A DNA stretch of 64,000 nt from Cellulomonas sp. JH27-2 (GCF_014837175.1 NZ_JACYFR010000001.1:372001-436000); one strand, 5' to 3'. Positions 25,421 to 34,107 are shown, numbered from the stretch's first letter. Notes: generated from the letters alone by a model not told the origin. Numbers and translations are program-made.

Positions 25421-25524
25421 CGCCGAACCTGCGATCGCAGACGCCATCCGGCCGGATGACGGTCATGATCGCAGGTTCGACGTCGGTGGCAGGGCGGATG
25501 GCGGTGAGGATCGCAGGTTCGGCG
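25421..25524. repeat. Three 30-bp repeats, one inverted and two direct
   Basis: Copies at 25421-25450 (inverted), 25453-25482 and 25495-25524 share CGGATG at one end and GATCGCAGGTTCG plus a CG end at the other, with an 8-bp variable middle. The first two form a 2-nt-spaced inverted repeat able to fold into a long interrupted hairpin between convergent genes. It may act as a terminator or be a small intergenic repeat family. Confidence 0.85.
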
Positions 25525-25536
25525 GCACCGCGGCCG

Positions 25537-26538
25537 TCAGGCCTGCGCCGGGCCTGTCGAGTCGCGGACCACCAGGTGGGTGGGGAGCTCGACCGACGCC
25601 GCGACGCGCGGGTGAAGCCGATCCAGCGCCGCGAGCAGCAGGTCGGCGGCATGGTGGCCGGCGCGTTCGGTCGGCACGGCGACGGTGGTCAGCGCGGGCC
25701 GGACCAGGTCGGCACCGAACACGTCGTCGCAGCCCACGACGCTGAGGCGACCGGGCACGTCGACTCCGCGCGCGGCCAGCCGGTCGAGGACCCCGAAGGC
25801 GAGCAGGTCGTTGAAGACGAGCACGCCCGTGACACCGGATGCGAGCACCGCGTCGGCGACCGCCGGACCGGCCTCGCGCTTGGGCGCGTAAGGACCGAGC
25901 CCGACGAGCTCCACGCCGAGTCGCCCGGCCGCGAGCGCGAGCGCCTCACGCCGGTGACCGTCCGACCACGACGTCCGCGGGCCGCCCGCGTACGCGATCC
26001 GGCTGTGCCCCAACGAGACCAGGTGCTCCAGCGCCTGGACCTCGCCGTTGGGGGTGTCCATCGCGACGCTCGCGAACTCCGCGCCGGGGACTGTCCGGTT
26101 GATCGTCACGAGCGGGACGTCCTGCGACCAGCGGGCGATGTCGTCGTCGCCCATCCGCGAGGCCGCGAGGATGACGCCGTCGACTGTCCCGCGGATGCTG
26201 CGCAGGGTGCGCTCCTCGGCCTCCACGGACTCCTCGGTGTCGACGAGGACGTGCACGTACCCGCCCTCGCGCAGCCGGGACTGGGTGCCGCGCATGATGC
26301 CGAAGAAGAACGGGTTCATGATGTCCGGCACGACGAGCGCGACGGTCTGGGTGCGGCCGGAGCTCAGCGCCCGCCCGGCGGCGCTGGCCGAGTACCCGAG
26401 GTCGCGCGCGGCGGCCAGGACGCGCTCGGCGGTCACCGCGTTGACGCGTCCCGGCATGCACAGCGCGCGGGACGCGGTGGAGACGGCAACGCCGCTGCGC
26501 TCCGCGACGTCGCGGAGCGTCGGTGCTCGCTCGGGCAT
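25537..26538 (-). CDS. LacI family transcriptional regulator
   Basis: 333-residue repressor with the helix-turn-helix at the N-terminus ([20 protein letters not shown], residues 6-25) and a periplasmic-binding-protein-like effector domain ([16 protein letters not shown], then [18 protein letters not shown]). It is divergent from the mannonate dehydratase gene across 213 bp that include a clear LacI-type palindrome, so it most likely represses that uronate operon and its own gene. Confidence 0.93.
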   Translation of the reverse strand: MPERAPTLRDVAERSGVAVSTASRALCMPGRVNAVTAERVLAAARDLGYSASAAGRALSSGRTQTVALVVPDIMNPFFFGIMRGTQSRLREGGYVHVLVDTEESVEAEERTLRSIRGTVDGVILAASRMGDDDIARWSQDVPLVTINRTVPGAEFASVAMDTPNGEVQALEHLVSLGHSRIAYAGGPRTSWSDGHRREALALAAGRLGVELVGLGPYAPKREAGPAVADAVLASGVTGVLVFNDLLAFGVLDRLAARGVDVPGRLSVVGCDDVFGADLVRPALTTVAVPTERAGHHAADLLLAALDRLHPRVAASVELPTHLVVRDSTGPAQA

Positions 26539-26623
26539 GAGGCTCCTGCCTGCTCATCTCGCCGGTCCACCCGACGGGATCGAGAGCCATCCTGCCTTCC
26601 CAGGCCACGCTTCGGCAACAACT

Positions 26624-26637
26624 GGCAAACGATTGCC
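26624..26637. promoter_or_regulatory. LacI-type operator
   Basis: GGCAAACGATTGCC is a 14-bp palindrome with central CG and only one mismatched pair. It lies between the LacI gene and the mannonate dehydratase gene, 86 bp from the LacI start and 115 bp from the dehydratase start. Confidence 0.65.
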
Positions 26638-26751
26638 GCGGATGAGGAACGCGGGTTAGGGTCGTCCCGACGACGAATGCGCGGCACGGATGCCGCGCGC
26701 AGGTGGCCGACGACGAGCACCGCCGGACGGCCGTCGACGAAGGAGCAGAGC

Positions 26752-28035
26752 GTGAGCAGCGCCGACCAGACCGGCTCGACGACCACCCCGACGAGCAGCG
26801 CCGGCGGCACCGCCATCGCCCGCGCCGAGGTGCTCGTCACGAGCCCGGACCGCAACTTCGTCACGCTGCGCCTGACCACCGCGGACGGCGTCGTCGGCCT
26901 GGGCGACGCGACCCTCAACGGCCGCGAGCTGTCGGTGGTCAGCTACCTGCAGGACCACGTGGTCCCGCTGCTGATCGGCCGCGACGCGCACCGCATCGAG
27001 GACACGTGGCAGTTCCTGTACCGCTCGGCGTACTGGCGCCGCGGGCCGGTGACCATGGCCGCGATCGCCGCGGTCGACGTCGCCCTGTGGGACATCAAGG
27101 CGAAGCTCGCGGGCATGCCGCTGTACCAGCTGCTGGGCGGCGCCAGCAGGAACGGCCTCCTCGCCTACGGCCACGCGAGCGGCCGCGACCTGCCGGAGCT
27201 GTTCGACTCCATCCGCAAGCACCGCGAGCAGGGCTTTCGCGCCATCCGCGTGCAGACGTCCGTGCCGGGCATCGACTCCGTCTACGGGGTCGCCGCGCAG
27301 CCGTCGACCGGCGGCCGCTACGACTACGAGCCCGCCCAGCGCACCGCGCTCCCGGCCGAGGAGGACTGGGACACCCGCGCGTACCTGCGCCACATCCCCA
27401 CGGTCTTCGAGGCGGTCCGCAGCGAGTTCGGCCCGGAGCTCCCCCTGCTCCACGACGGCCACCACCGCATGACCCCCATCCAGGCCGCGCGGCTCGGCAA
27501 GGACCTGGAGCCGTACGACCTGTTCTGGCTCGAGGACTGCACGCCGGCGGAGAACCAGGAGGCCCTGCGCCTGGTCCGCCAGCACACCACCACGCCGCTC
27601 GCGATCGGCGAGGTCTTCAACACCGTGTGGGACTACCAGACGCTGGTCCGCGAGCAGCTCATCGACTACGTCCGCGGCGCGGTCACCCACACGGGCGGCA
27701 TCACCGCGCTGCGGCGCATCTTCGACTTCGCCGCGCAGTACCAGATCAAGAGCGGCATCCACGGTCCCACCGACATCTCGCCGGTCGGCATGGCCGCCGC
27801 GCTGCACCTGGACCTCGCCATCCACAACTTCGGCATCCAGGAGTACATGCAGCACGGGGCCCGGACCGACGAGACGTTCCGGTCCACCTTCACGTTCGTC
27901 GACGGCTTCCTGCACCCCGGCGACGAGCCAGGGCTGGGCGTCTTGTACGACGACGACGTCGCCGCGCGCTACCCGTACCAGCAGGCCTACCTGCCGTTCA
28001 ACCGGCTCAAGGACGGGACCGTCCATGACTGGTGA
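26752..28035 (+). CDS. manD: D-mannonate dehydratase, ManD/RspA type (enolase superfamily)
   Basis: Dehydrates D-mannonate to 2-keto-3-deoxygluconate, 427 residues. Superfamily metal ligands are Asp235 (LLHDGHH), Glu261 (WLEDCTP) and Glu287 (AIGEVFN), followed by the ManD-specific [26 protein letters not shown] and [14 protein letters not shown] 26752 is preferred because AAGGAG (26740-26745) precedes it. Some relatives act poorly or on D-gluconate, but the full-length sequence favours mannonate dehydratase. The product KDG would be used by the kinase encoded at 2.9 kb. The 3' end overlaps a broken alpha-glucuronidase gene, which points to use of glucuronate from glucuronoxylan. Confidence 0.92.
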   Translation: MSSADQTGSTTTPTSSAGGTAIARAEVLVTSPDRNFVTLRLTTADGVVGLGDATLNGRELSVVSYLQDHVVPLLIGRDAHRIEDTWQFLYRSAYWRRGPVTMAAIAAVDVALWDIKAKLAGMPLYQLLGGASRNGLLAYGHASGRDLPELFDSIRKHREQGFRAIRVQTSVPGIDSVYGVAAQPSTGGRYDYEPAQRTALPAEEDWDTRAYLRHIPTVFEAVRSEFGPELPLLHDGHHRMTPIQAARLGKDLEPYDLFWLEDCTPAENQEALRLVRQHTTTPLAIGEVFNTVWDYQTLVREQLIDYVRGAVTHTGGITALRRIFDFAAQYQIKSGIHGPTDISPVGMAAALHLDLAIHNFGIQEYMQHGARTDETFRSTFTFVDGFLHPGDEPGLGVLYDDDVAARYPYQQAYLPFNRLKDGTVHDW

Positions 28036-28670
28036 CGCCCACCCGATGTGGCTGCCCGACGAGGTGTGGCGTCCGCTCGGCTCGCGGCGCGTACTGCTGG
28101 CAGCGGACCTCGACGACGCCGTCGTCCGGACGGTCCACGCCGAGCTGTCCAACGCGACGTCGCGCTGGGGCGGCTCGCTGACGGTCGCGGACGAGCGGAC
28201 GTCCGTCGACGAGCACGACGTCGTGCTGGCCGTCGTCACCCACGCGGCCGGGCGCGGGACGATCGCTGCCCGCGACGAGCACCCGTGCGCTGCCCCGTGG
28301 GCCCCGGCCGTCCGCACGGCGCTGGGTGACCGGATGACGATCGACGCCGGCGCGCCCCTGCAGGACGGCATGTTCGGCATCGGTCGCCCGACGGGCGTCA
28401 CGACCGTGCTGGCCGCCCCCGGCGCCGCCCTGCTCCACGGTCTGCGCACCCTGGTCCGACAGGGCGAAGTGGCGTTCGTCGGCACCGACGACCTGCTCTG
28501 GGACCTTCCCGCCCAGCCGGTCCGGAGACTCGACCACTGAGACGACGTGGGCGTCCACGACGCATGGGCCCGGTGGAGCGCGGGTACGCGGGCGGCTCGA
28601 GCCCTGACGGCGCCGCGACGACGGCCCACGGCGCCGAGATCTGGCGAGCGTGCACGCGCTAGGGCTGCTA
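28025..28670 (+). pseudogene. GH67-type alpha-glucuronidase remnant (N-terminal domain and start of catalytic domain)
   Basis: An open frame of 171 codons (28025-28540) looks like the N-terminal GH67 domain (TVLAAPGAALLHGLRTLVRQG) and ends VRRLDH followed by TGA at 28538-28540, where the family has a Trp codon (LDHWD). Beyond it the catalytic-domain start is still readable with frame changes: DDVGVHDA in the same frame, then MGPVERGYAGGSS from 28564 in another, then DLASVHALGLL (28638-28670) in a third. The GH67 landmark ERGYAG is intact. So one nonsense change and two frameshifts, plus loss of everything after, leave a dead gene. It overlaps the manD end by 11 bp, as a functional operon partner would. 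The first 171 residues could still be translated. Confidence 0.72.
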
Positions 28671-29061
28671 CGACTCGGACCACGTCCGCGCGGTCGTCGA
28701 GCGCCCCGCGGGCGCGGACCAGGTCTTGCTGCACGGGTCGGTCTCCACCACCGACGGCCTGCCTGAGGAGGAGTGGTACCCCGCCTCGACCGAGACCGGA
28801 TGCGCGGGAACCGTGGACGTGCTGTCCGACCCCACCTCACCTGGCGACAGCGTGATGGCGGCGGGTGACATTCATGCGTCGGTCGACGGGGACGCGAAGA
28901 ACACCGTCATCCAAGATGGCGCCATCACGTTCGTCGGCGCCCTCGTCGCCCTCGTGCCAGGAATCGGGCTCGCGGTGCTGATGGATGACCGTCCCTGGCG
29001 GCGCCGACCGGGCGGCTCGCACGAGGCCGTGGTCAACGGCCGCGTTCACCGCTGGCGGTGA
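28663..29061 (+). pseudogene. Fragment of a membrane protein of unknown family
   Basis: The frame that runs through the GH67 remnant stays open from 28663 to a TGA at 29061 (about 132 codons). It encodes a soluble part with two Cys, then VMAAGDIHASVDGDAKNT, one hydrophobic segment (FVGALVALVPGIGLAVL) and an Arg-rich end. It lacks a start of its own with a ribosome site (the first ATG-type start would be 28726) and joins the GH67 remnant without a gap, so it looks like the truncated tail of another gene. The 147 bp after it up to the MarR gene hold nothing recognisable. Confidence 0.4.
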
Positions 29062-29208
29062 AGCGGTCGCGGAAGCCGGCGACGACGGGAAGCGCCTTGC
29101 GGAGCAGGACAAGGGGTCCGACGCGGCCAGGACGATGACTCAGTCCGACGCAAAAAACGCCAGGTCGGCCGCGGCGACCACGACTCGAACTGCCTCGAAG
29201 GAGACCGA

Positions 29209-29718
29209 CTACTCGCTGCGGTCAGCCGGCGAACGGCCCCGTCGTGGGCCGGCTGCGGCGTGGGTCGCAGCTGCCAGGAGATCGTCGACCGCCGCACGGA
29301 TGCGGTCCGCGTCGGTGACCGTCATCCCCAGGCCGTCGAGCATCGCGGCCGGGATGCCGACCGCCTGCTCGCGCAGCTCGCGGCCGCGCTCGGTCAGGGA
29401 GATGGCGAGCACGCGCTCGTCTCCCCCCGCCCGACGACGCTCGACCAGCCCCATCGCCTCGAGCCGCTTGACGATCGGCGACGCGGTGGGCGGCTCCAGG
29501 TGCAGGTGGGACGCGAGCTCCTTGAGCGAGAGGTCACCGTGCTGCCAGAGGGCGAGCATCGCCATGTACTGGGGGTGGGTCAGGCCGAGCGGTTCCAGCA
29601 GAGGACGGTAGAACCCGACGAGCGCCCGCGCCGCGGCCGAGACGGCCAGGCACAGCTGCGCCTCGACGGCCAGCGGGTCGACGAGCTCCTCGGGCATACG
29701 GGCATCGTAGGCGTCCAC
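29209..29718 (-). CDS. MarR family regulator, OhrR-like
   Basis: Winged-helix regulator of 169 residues (GTG 29718) or 162 (ATG 29697). The wing region has LTHPQYMAMLALWQ, LSLKELASHLHLEPPTASPI and VERRRAGGDERVL. An N-terminal Cys (Cys23, or Cys16 from the second start) in EAQLCLAVSAAAR matches the peroxide-sensing cysteine of OhrR (usually QLCFAL). It is divergent from a 69-residue ORF across a 36-bp gap that contains CTATAGTTAGTG, a possible promoter or operator. No ohr peroxidase gene is adjacent, so the target is unknown. Confidence 0.88.
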   Translation of the reverse strand: MDAYDARMPEELVDPLAVEAQLCLAVSAAARALVGFYRPLLEPLGLTHPQYMAMLALWQHGDLSLKELASHLHLEPPTASPIVKRLEAMGLVERRRAGGDERVLAISLTERGRELREQAVGIPAAMLDGLGMTVTDADRIRAAVDDLLAAATHAAAGPRRGRSPADRSE

Positions 29719-29754
29719 GCTATAGTTAGTGCCCTCACGAATAGAGGTCTCACC

Positions 29755-29964
29755 ATGAGCATCGGCGACGCCTTCGACGCGTTCAACGAGCGCGTCACGC
29801 TCTTCCTGCTGCGGTTCGTCGGGCCGCCCCAGGTCGGCCCGTCGCGCGCGGCCGACTCCGCCGCGCGCACGGACGCCGCCGGGCGGGCCTACGACACCGA
29901 GCTGCGCGGGCAGTTCGTGCGTGTGACCGGCCCCGACGGGCGTCCGTACCTCGTCGAGCGCTGA
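29755..29964 (+). CDS. Small hypothetical protein, 69 residues
   Basis: Starts at ATG 29755 with AGAGG eight bases upstream, divergent from the OhrR-like gene. It has a hydrophobic N-terminal segment (VTLFLLRFVG) followed by a polar tail ending VRVTGPDGRPYLVER. No family recognised. The last 93 bases including the stop are 88 percent identical (82/93) to a degenerate copy at 32967-33059 on the far side of the pectinase gene, which supports that the sequence is or was a real coding unit. Confidence 0.55.
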   Translation: MSIGDAFDAFNERVTLFLLRFVGPPQVGPSRAADSAARTDAAGRAYDTELRGQFVRVTGPDGRPYLVER

Positions 29965-29977
29965 GCCCGACGCGGGC

Positions 29978-32119
29978 CTATCCGATCGGGTTCCACCCGT
30001 CCGCGCCCGCCAGGTAGCGCGCCGGCGTGTAGCTCGCGGCGTCCGCGTCGGACAGCTGCGGGCGGTTGCCGTTGGCCGTGGCCCCGGCGCCCGTGTTCTT
30101 GTACTCGCGGAATCGCGCCTTGGACCACACGTTCCCGGACATGTCGATCCACGGTTGAGCGGTCGCCATGGTCGCCGACATCGACGTCTCGCGGTACAGC
30201 ACCTGCGCGTCCTGACCCCACGGCCGGCCGAGCTGCGTGGTGTTGTTGGTCGCCCCGGTGATCGTCGAGCGGTAGATCAGGAAGCCGTACGGTTTGGCCG
30301 CATCGGTCTTCGCCGCCGTGATCGGACCACCGGTACTCCGGCGCTGGTAGATCGACGCCCGGTCCAGCACGGCGGTGCCGCCCCCGAAGATGAAGTCCAC
30401 GGTCCCCTCGACGTACGAGTCGACGATGTAGGACCGCCCCGAGTTGAGGAGCAGGGTGTCCTGGTTGCCGAGGAACCGGACGTTGCGGAACGTCGCCCGG
30501 TCCGCGTCCACGTTCACGGCCACGGCCTGCGAGCCCTCGCCGTAGTCGTTGGACAGCGTCAGGTTCTCCACGACGAGGTCCTTCGCCTTGACGAAGAACG
30601 TCGCGGACCCCGACGTGCCGTAGCCGCCGGCGCTCGACCGGTTGTTCACGACGACCGTCTGCTGCGGCGTGCTGCCCGTGCCGCGCAGCGTGACGAACGG
30701 CTTGTTCACCGTGACGATCTCGCGGTAGGTCCCGGGCTTGACGGTGATCACCTGGCGGGTGGTGTTCGTCGACGGGATCGCGTCGACGGCGGCCTGCACG
30801 GTCTTGTACGTGCCCGTGCCGTCCCCCGCGACGGTCGTCGTGGTCGGTGTCGTCGTCCCGCCGCCGGAACCGGCAGCGGTGAAGCCGCTCCACTGCACCT
30901 TCGCAGCGTCGTCGCACGCCTCCTGCACGATGGGCGCACCCGAGGCCGTCGACCCGTCCTTCACGGCCAGGCACAGTCCCGACGAGGCGTTGCGCACCTG
31001 CCACTTGCCGGACTGCGACGACGCGACGGCGGTCCAGGTCTGGTTGGCCTGTGCGGCACAGCCCCACTGCTGGAGCGCGGTGCCCGTGGCGGACGATCCG
31101 CCCGCGACGTCGACGCACTGCTGGGAAGCGCCGTTCACCAGCCGGAAGCCGGCGCCCTGCGTCGTGACCGTCCAGGTCTGCCGGGCCGCACCGGTCTCGC
31201 ACGTGGCCGACGTCAGCGGCGTGCCGTTGGCCGTCGTGCCACCCGGGACCTCCAGGCACTTGCCCGACGCGCCGGAGCGCAGGACGACCGCACCGGTCGC
31301 GACGCCACCGCTGGATCCACCCGTGCCGGTGCCAGGGTCCGTCGTCGCGCCGTCGATGCCGATGTTCGCCTGCGGCCCGGTGTACTTGGCCAGCAGCGCT
31401 GGCACGTCGGCCGCCTTGTCGAGCGTGTAGGAGTAGAACGACGACGGCGTGAATGCGCTGCCGTTGGTGGTCTGGTCACCGGTCGAGCTCACGACGATGC
31501 TGCCGGACTGGCGCAGCTGCGCCGCCGTCGACTCGATCGCGTACGGGTTGTTGATGTGGTCGAAGTAGCTGTTCTCCAGCACCATCTTGGTGGCGCCGCG
31601 CGAGAGGTTGCCGTAGCTGGTGATGTCCTCCAGCCAGTTGTTGTACAGGTGCGCGTACTGCACGTTGTCCGTGGACGGGTTGCGCTGGTTCGTGTCGTGG
31701 ATCCAGTTGTGGTGGATGGTCATGCGCGCGGTGACGTTGTCCGTCCAGCCGATACCGAACGCCTTGTTGGTGTTCCCCAGCTCGTTCCACGACACGGTCA
31801 GGTTGGTGGTGTCGAGACGGCTGTCGATGAGGCCGTCGTTGGTGCTCAGGATGCGGTTGTGGTCGATCCAGACGTTCGACGCGGTGTCCATCTGGATGCC
31901 GTCGTAGTCGTAGGCCTTGTCGTCCGGGTCGTCGTCGGCCATCTTCGTGTCGCCGAGCGTGAGGTTGCGGATGATGACGTTCTTGGTGCCCGGGTTCAGG
32001 TGCAGCCCGCCGTGGACGAGCTTGCCGCTGCTGCCGACGCCGATGATCGTCTTGTCCGACGTCACGGGGATCTCGTAGCCGTACGGCGAGACCGTGATGG
32101 CCGCCGCCACGCGGACCAC
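29978..32119 (-). CDS. Pectate lyase (PL1)-CBM13-pectinesterase (CE8): downstream part of an interrupted gene
   Basis: 713 codons open after an in-frame TAG at 32120-32122. In order: most of a PL1 pectate lyase (about residues 1-240; VWIDHNRILS, GIGWTDNVTARMTIHHNWI, TNQRNPST), a CBM13 ricin-type beta-trefoil with three QxW repeats (about 275-400) and a CE8 pectinesterase (about 410-713) with QAVA, GNQDTLL, VEGTVDFIFGGG and LGRPW, which hold its catalytic Asp and Arg residues. The GTG immediately after the TAG could allow re-initiation, but the product would lack a signal peptide and so could not reach pectin. Read-through, a sequencing error or a dead gene are the options. It faces the small gene at 29755 tail to tail. 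Confidence 0.85.
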   Translation of the reverse strand: MVRVAAAITVSPYGYEIPVTSDKTIIGVGSSGKLVHGGLHLNPGTKNVIIRNLTLGDTKMADDDPDDKAYDYDGIQMDTASNVWIDHNRILSTNDGLIDSRLDTTNLTVSWNELGNTNKAFGIGWTDNVTARMTIHHNWIHDTNQRNPSTDNVQYAHLYNNWLEDITSYGNLSRGATKMVLENSYFDHINNPYAIESTAAQLRQSGSIVVSSTGDQTTNGSAFTPSSFYSYTLDKAADVPALLAKYTGPQANIGIDGATTDPGTGTGGSSGGVATGAVVLRSGASGKCLEVPGGTTANGTPLTSATCETGAARQTWTVTTQGAGFRLVNGASQQCVDVAGGSSATGTALQQWGCAAQANQTWTAVASSQSGKWQVRNASSGLCLAVKDGSTASGAPIVQEACDDAAKVQWSGFTAAGSGGGTTTPTTTTVAGDGTGTYKTVQAAVDAIPSTNTTRQVITVKPGTYREIVTVNKPFVTLRGTGSTPQQTVVVNNRSSAGGYGTSGSATFFVKAKDLVVENLTLSNDYGEGSQAVAVNVDADRATFRNVRFLGNQDTLLLNSGRSYIVDSYVEGTVDFIFGGGTAVLDRASIYQRRSTGGPITAAKTDAAKPYGFLIYRSTITGATNNTTQLGRPWGQDAQVLYRETSMSATMATAQPWIDMSGNVWSKARFREYKNTGAGATANGNRPQLSDADAASYTPARYLAGADGWNPIG

Positions 32120-32812
32120 CTACTTCCCGCTCGCCGCGGCGTACTTCTTGAGGTCGTCCAGCGTGGTGACGGTGACCGTCGTGCCGCCCGCACCGCCCGT
32201 CGTGCCCTGCGCGAAGCCGTCGGAGGTGTTCGACCAGGCCCGGCCGGTCGAGGGGACGGTGCCCGTGGGGGACGGTGTGGGGGTCGGCGTACTCGTGGTC
32301 GTCGGCTTGGGCGTGCTCGTCGCGGTCGGGGTGGGGGTGGTGGTCGTCGAACCGGTGCACGTGACACCGTCGAGCGTGATGGCGCTCGGCACCCGGTTCG
32401 CGGACGTCCAGGCGCCGTTGAACCCGAAAGACACCGAGCCGCCCATCGGCAGCGACGCGTTCCAGCCGGCCGGCTTCACGCTCACGGCCGCGCCCTGCTG
32501 GCTGAACGTGCCGTTCCAGCCGGACGTCACCGTCTGGCCGTCGGGGAACTGCCAGCCGACGGTCCACGTCGACTTGGCGTCCCCGAGGTTCTTGACGACG
32601 ACGTCGGCGCCGAATCCTCCGGCCCACTGGTTGGTGACCGTGTAGGTGGCCGAGCAGCCGGTCGCAGCCTGCGCGGGGGCGGCCACCACCCCGAGACTGA
32701 GAACGGTCACAGACCCGGCGAGAAGTGCGAGTGCGCGGGCGCCGCGACCGGGACGCCCCTGACGGGGCCGGACTGCGGCGACGCTGCCGCTGTGCATCCT
32801 GAGATCACTCAT
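32120..32812 (-). CDS. Secretion signal, CBM2 and start of PL1 domain: upstream part of the interrupted pectinase
   Basis: 230 codons ending at TAG 32120-32122. It contains an Arg-rich N-terminus and hydrophobic signal peptide (cut near residue 49, AQA), a family 2 carbohydrate-binding module (about 50-155; GADVVVKNLGD, SGWNGTFSQQG), a Thr/Pro linker (155-190) and the first PL1 residues (WSNTSDGFAQGTTGGAGG, then LDDLKKYAAASGK). The homologous lyases continue directly with a Tyr-Val-Val-Arg-Val strand, and here TAG replaces the Tyr codon (TAC) in the same frame as the downstream part. As it stands the product is a secreted CBM2 with a useless lyase stub. Confidence 0.85.
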   Translation of the reverse strand: MSDLRMHSGSVAAVRPRQGRPGRGARALALLAGSVTVLSLGVVAAPAQAATGCSATYTVTNQWAGGFGADVVVKNLGDAKSTWTVGWQFPDGQTVTSGWNGTFSQQGAAVSVKPAGWNASLPMGGSVSFGFNGAWTSANRVPSAITLDGVTCTGSTTTTPTPTATSTPKPTTTSTPTPTPSPTGTVPSTGRAWSNTSDGFAQGTTGGAGGTTVTVTTLDDLKKYAAASGK

Positions 32813-32886
32813 GGCGGAAAGGTATGCGCTTGCCGTAACGCCCTGACAGGCGACGAAACGTTTCAGTCAACTCGTGCGAGCACTGC

Positions 32887-33059
32887 CGAGAGCCCCGGTC
32901 CGCGGTCGACCAGGCTCTCGTCGTGACGTGGACTCAACCGACCTGGGGAAGAGTCCCCGTGCCGACGACGCCGCCGGGCGGGCGCAAGACACCGAGCCGC
33001 ACGGGCAGTTCGAGCGCGTGACCGGCCCCGACGGCCGCCCATACCTCGTTGAGCGCTGA
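32887..33059 (+). repeat. Mosaic remnant: copy of clpC 3' end and terminator joined to copy of the small-gene 3' end
   Basis: 32887-32920 is a degenerate version of the hairpin at 34336-34366 (outer arms CGAGAGCC and GGCTCTCG). 32928-32964 matches 34374-34410, the end of clpC, at 34 of 37 bases. 32967-33059 matches 29872-29964, the end of the 69-residue gene, at 82 of 93 bases and keeps its stop codon. A 61-codon frame (32874-33059) runs across the join but shows no sign of being a gene. The block lies between the pectinase and lipoprotein genes. Confidence 0.82.
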
Positions 33060-33083
33060 CCTGAGCGCCCCGGCCAGAGCGCC

Positions 33084-34106
33084 TCACTCGACCCAGTCGA
33101 ACGACCGCTTGAAGGTGTCGCTGTCGTCCACGACGACCGGCGCGCCACCGGCCGCCGGGACGACGTAGACGACGTTGGGCGGGTGCGCGAACTCGTCGTT
33201 GCCGGGGTCGAGGCCGAAGACGATCCGGTTCCCGTCGGGGGACCAGTCCGGCGCGATCGCGAACCCGCCCTCGTCGTCCTGGTACACGACCGTCAGATCG
33301 CTGCCGTCGGGTGCGACGGTCCAGATCGGACCGACCGCGGAGAGCCGCTCCGCAGCGAAGAGGATGCGGGTGCCGTCCGGGGACCAGCGCGCCCACACCG
33401 TCGGCGGCGCCTCCGGTGTCGAGATCTGGTGCGCGTCGCTCCCGTCGACGTTCACCACCCACAGGCTCCCGCCCGTGTAGGGGTCCGGATCGGAGTTGAC
33501 GGACCGATAGAAGACGAGCTGGTCGCCGTCCGGCGAGTAGTCGAGGGGGACGTCGTCGAAGGTGCCGGGTCGCGTGGTCACCCGGACCACGCCGCCCCCG
33601 TCCGCCACGCGCGCCGTGTAGATGCCGGTGCGCGACGGGTCATCGTCGTCCCACGCCTCGTACGCGATGCGGGTGCCGTCGGGTGACCACGCCAACGGCA
33701 CCATGTTCAACGACGGGTCGGTCCGGGGCAGCGGCACGAGCTCGGCCGCATCGTCGGTCACGTCGAGCGTCGCGCCGGTCAACGGCGACACGAAGTCGCC
33801 CGGGAGCGTCAGGATGCGGCCGCCGTCCGGCGACACACGCACCACGCAGCAGGCAGCACCGGACGGGGTGAGCTCGCGCGTGTTTCCGCCGTCGGTCACC
33901 AGCACGGTCTGGACGTCGCCCGCCGTCGTGTGCGTGAAGTAGAGGTGGCCGTCCACCTCGCTGGCGGCGCCGGTCCGGGATGGCACCACCGCCGTCGCGA
34001 ACGCCGAGCCTGCCACCGCACGGTCGTGGTCCGCCGAGCAACCGGCGCCCAGCGCCGCCCAGCACCCGAGGGCGAGGGTCACGCCGACGGAACGTGTGCG
34101 CATCAT
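33084..34106 (-). CDS. Lipoprotein with TolB/PD40-type beta-propeller
   Basis: 340 residues from ATG 34106. The signal peptide MMRTRSVGVTLALG leads to the lipobox LGAGC, so the protein is anchored outside the membrane. The mature part has at least four WSPDG-type repeats (VSPDGGRIL, WSPDGTRIAY, YSPDGDQLVF, WSPDGTRILF, WSPDGNRIVF), the PD40/WD40-like units of TolB propellers. Function unknown; such proteins often bind other envelope proteins or glycans. The frame can be extended to GTG 34151 but would put 15 residues before the signal peptide, over a tandem DNA repeat. Confidence 0.82.
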   Translation of the reverse strand: MMRTRSVGVTLALGCWAALGAGCSADHDRAVAGSAFATAVVPSRTGAASEVDGHLYFTHTTAGDVQTVLVTDGGNTRELTPSGAACCVVRVSPDGGRILTLPGDFVSPLTGATLDVTDDAAELVPLPRTDPSLNMVPLAWSPDGTRIAYEAWDDDDPSRTGIYTARVADGGGVVRVTTRPGTFDDVPLDYSPDGDQLVFYRSVNSDPDPYTGGSLWVVNVDGSDAHQISTPEAPPTVWARWSPDGTRILFAAERLSAVGPIWTVAPDGSDLTVVYQDDEGGFAIAPDWSPDGNRIVFGLDPGNDEFAHPPNVVYVVPAAGGAPVVVDDSDTFKRSFDWVE

Positions 34107-34107
34107 C

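Noticed and set aside
25421..25524. CRISPR array
   Set aside because: There are only three repeat copies, one inverted, with spacings of 2 and 12 bp and no cas genes.
30155..32926. 923-codon plus-strand frame opposite the pectinase
   Set aside because: It is the shadow of the real minus-strand gene, low complexity with no recognisable domain.
32874..33059. 61-codon ORF as a real small gene
   Set aside because: It spans a junction of two duplicated 3' ends, has no ribosome site, and its first half is antisense to former clpC sequence.
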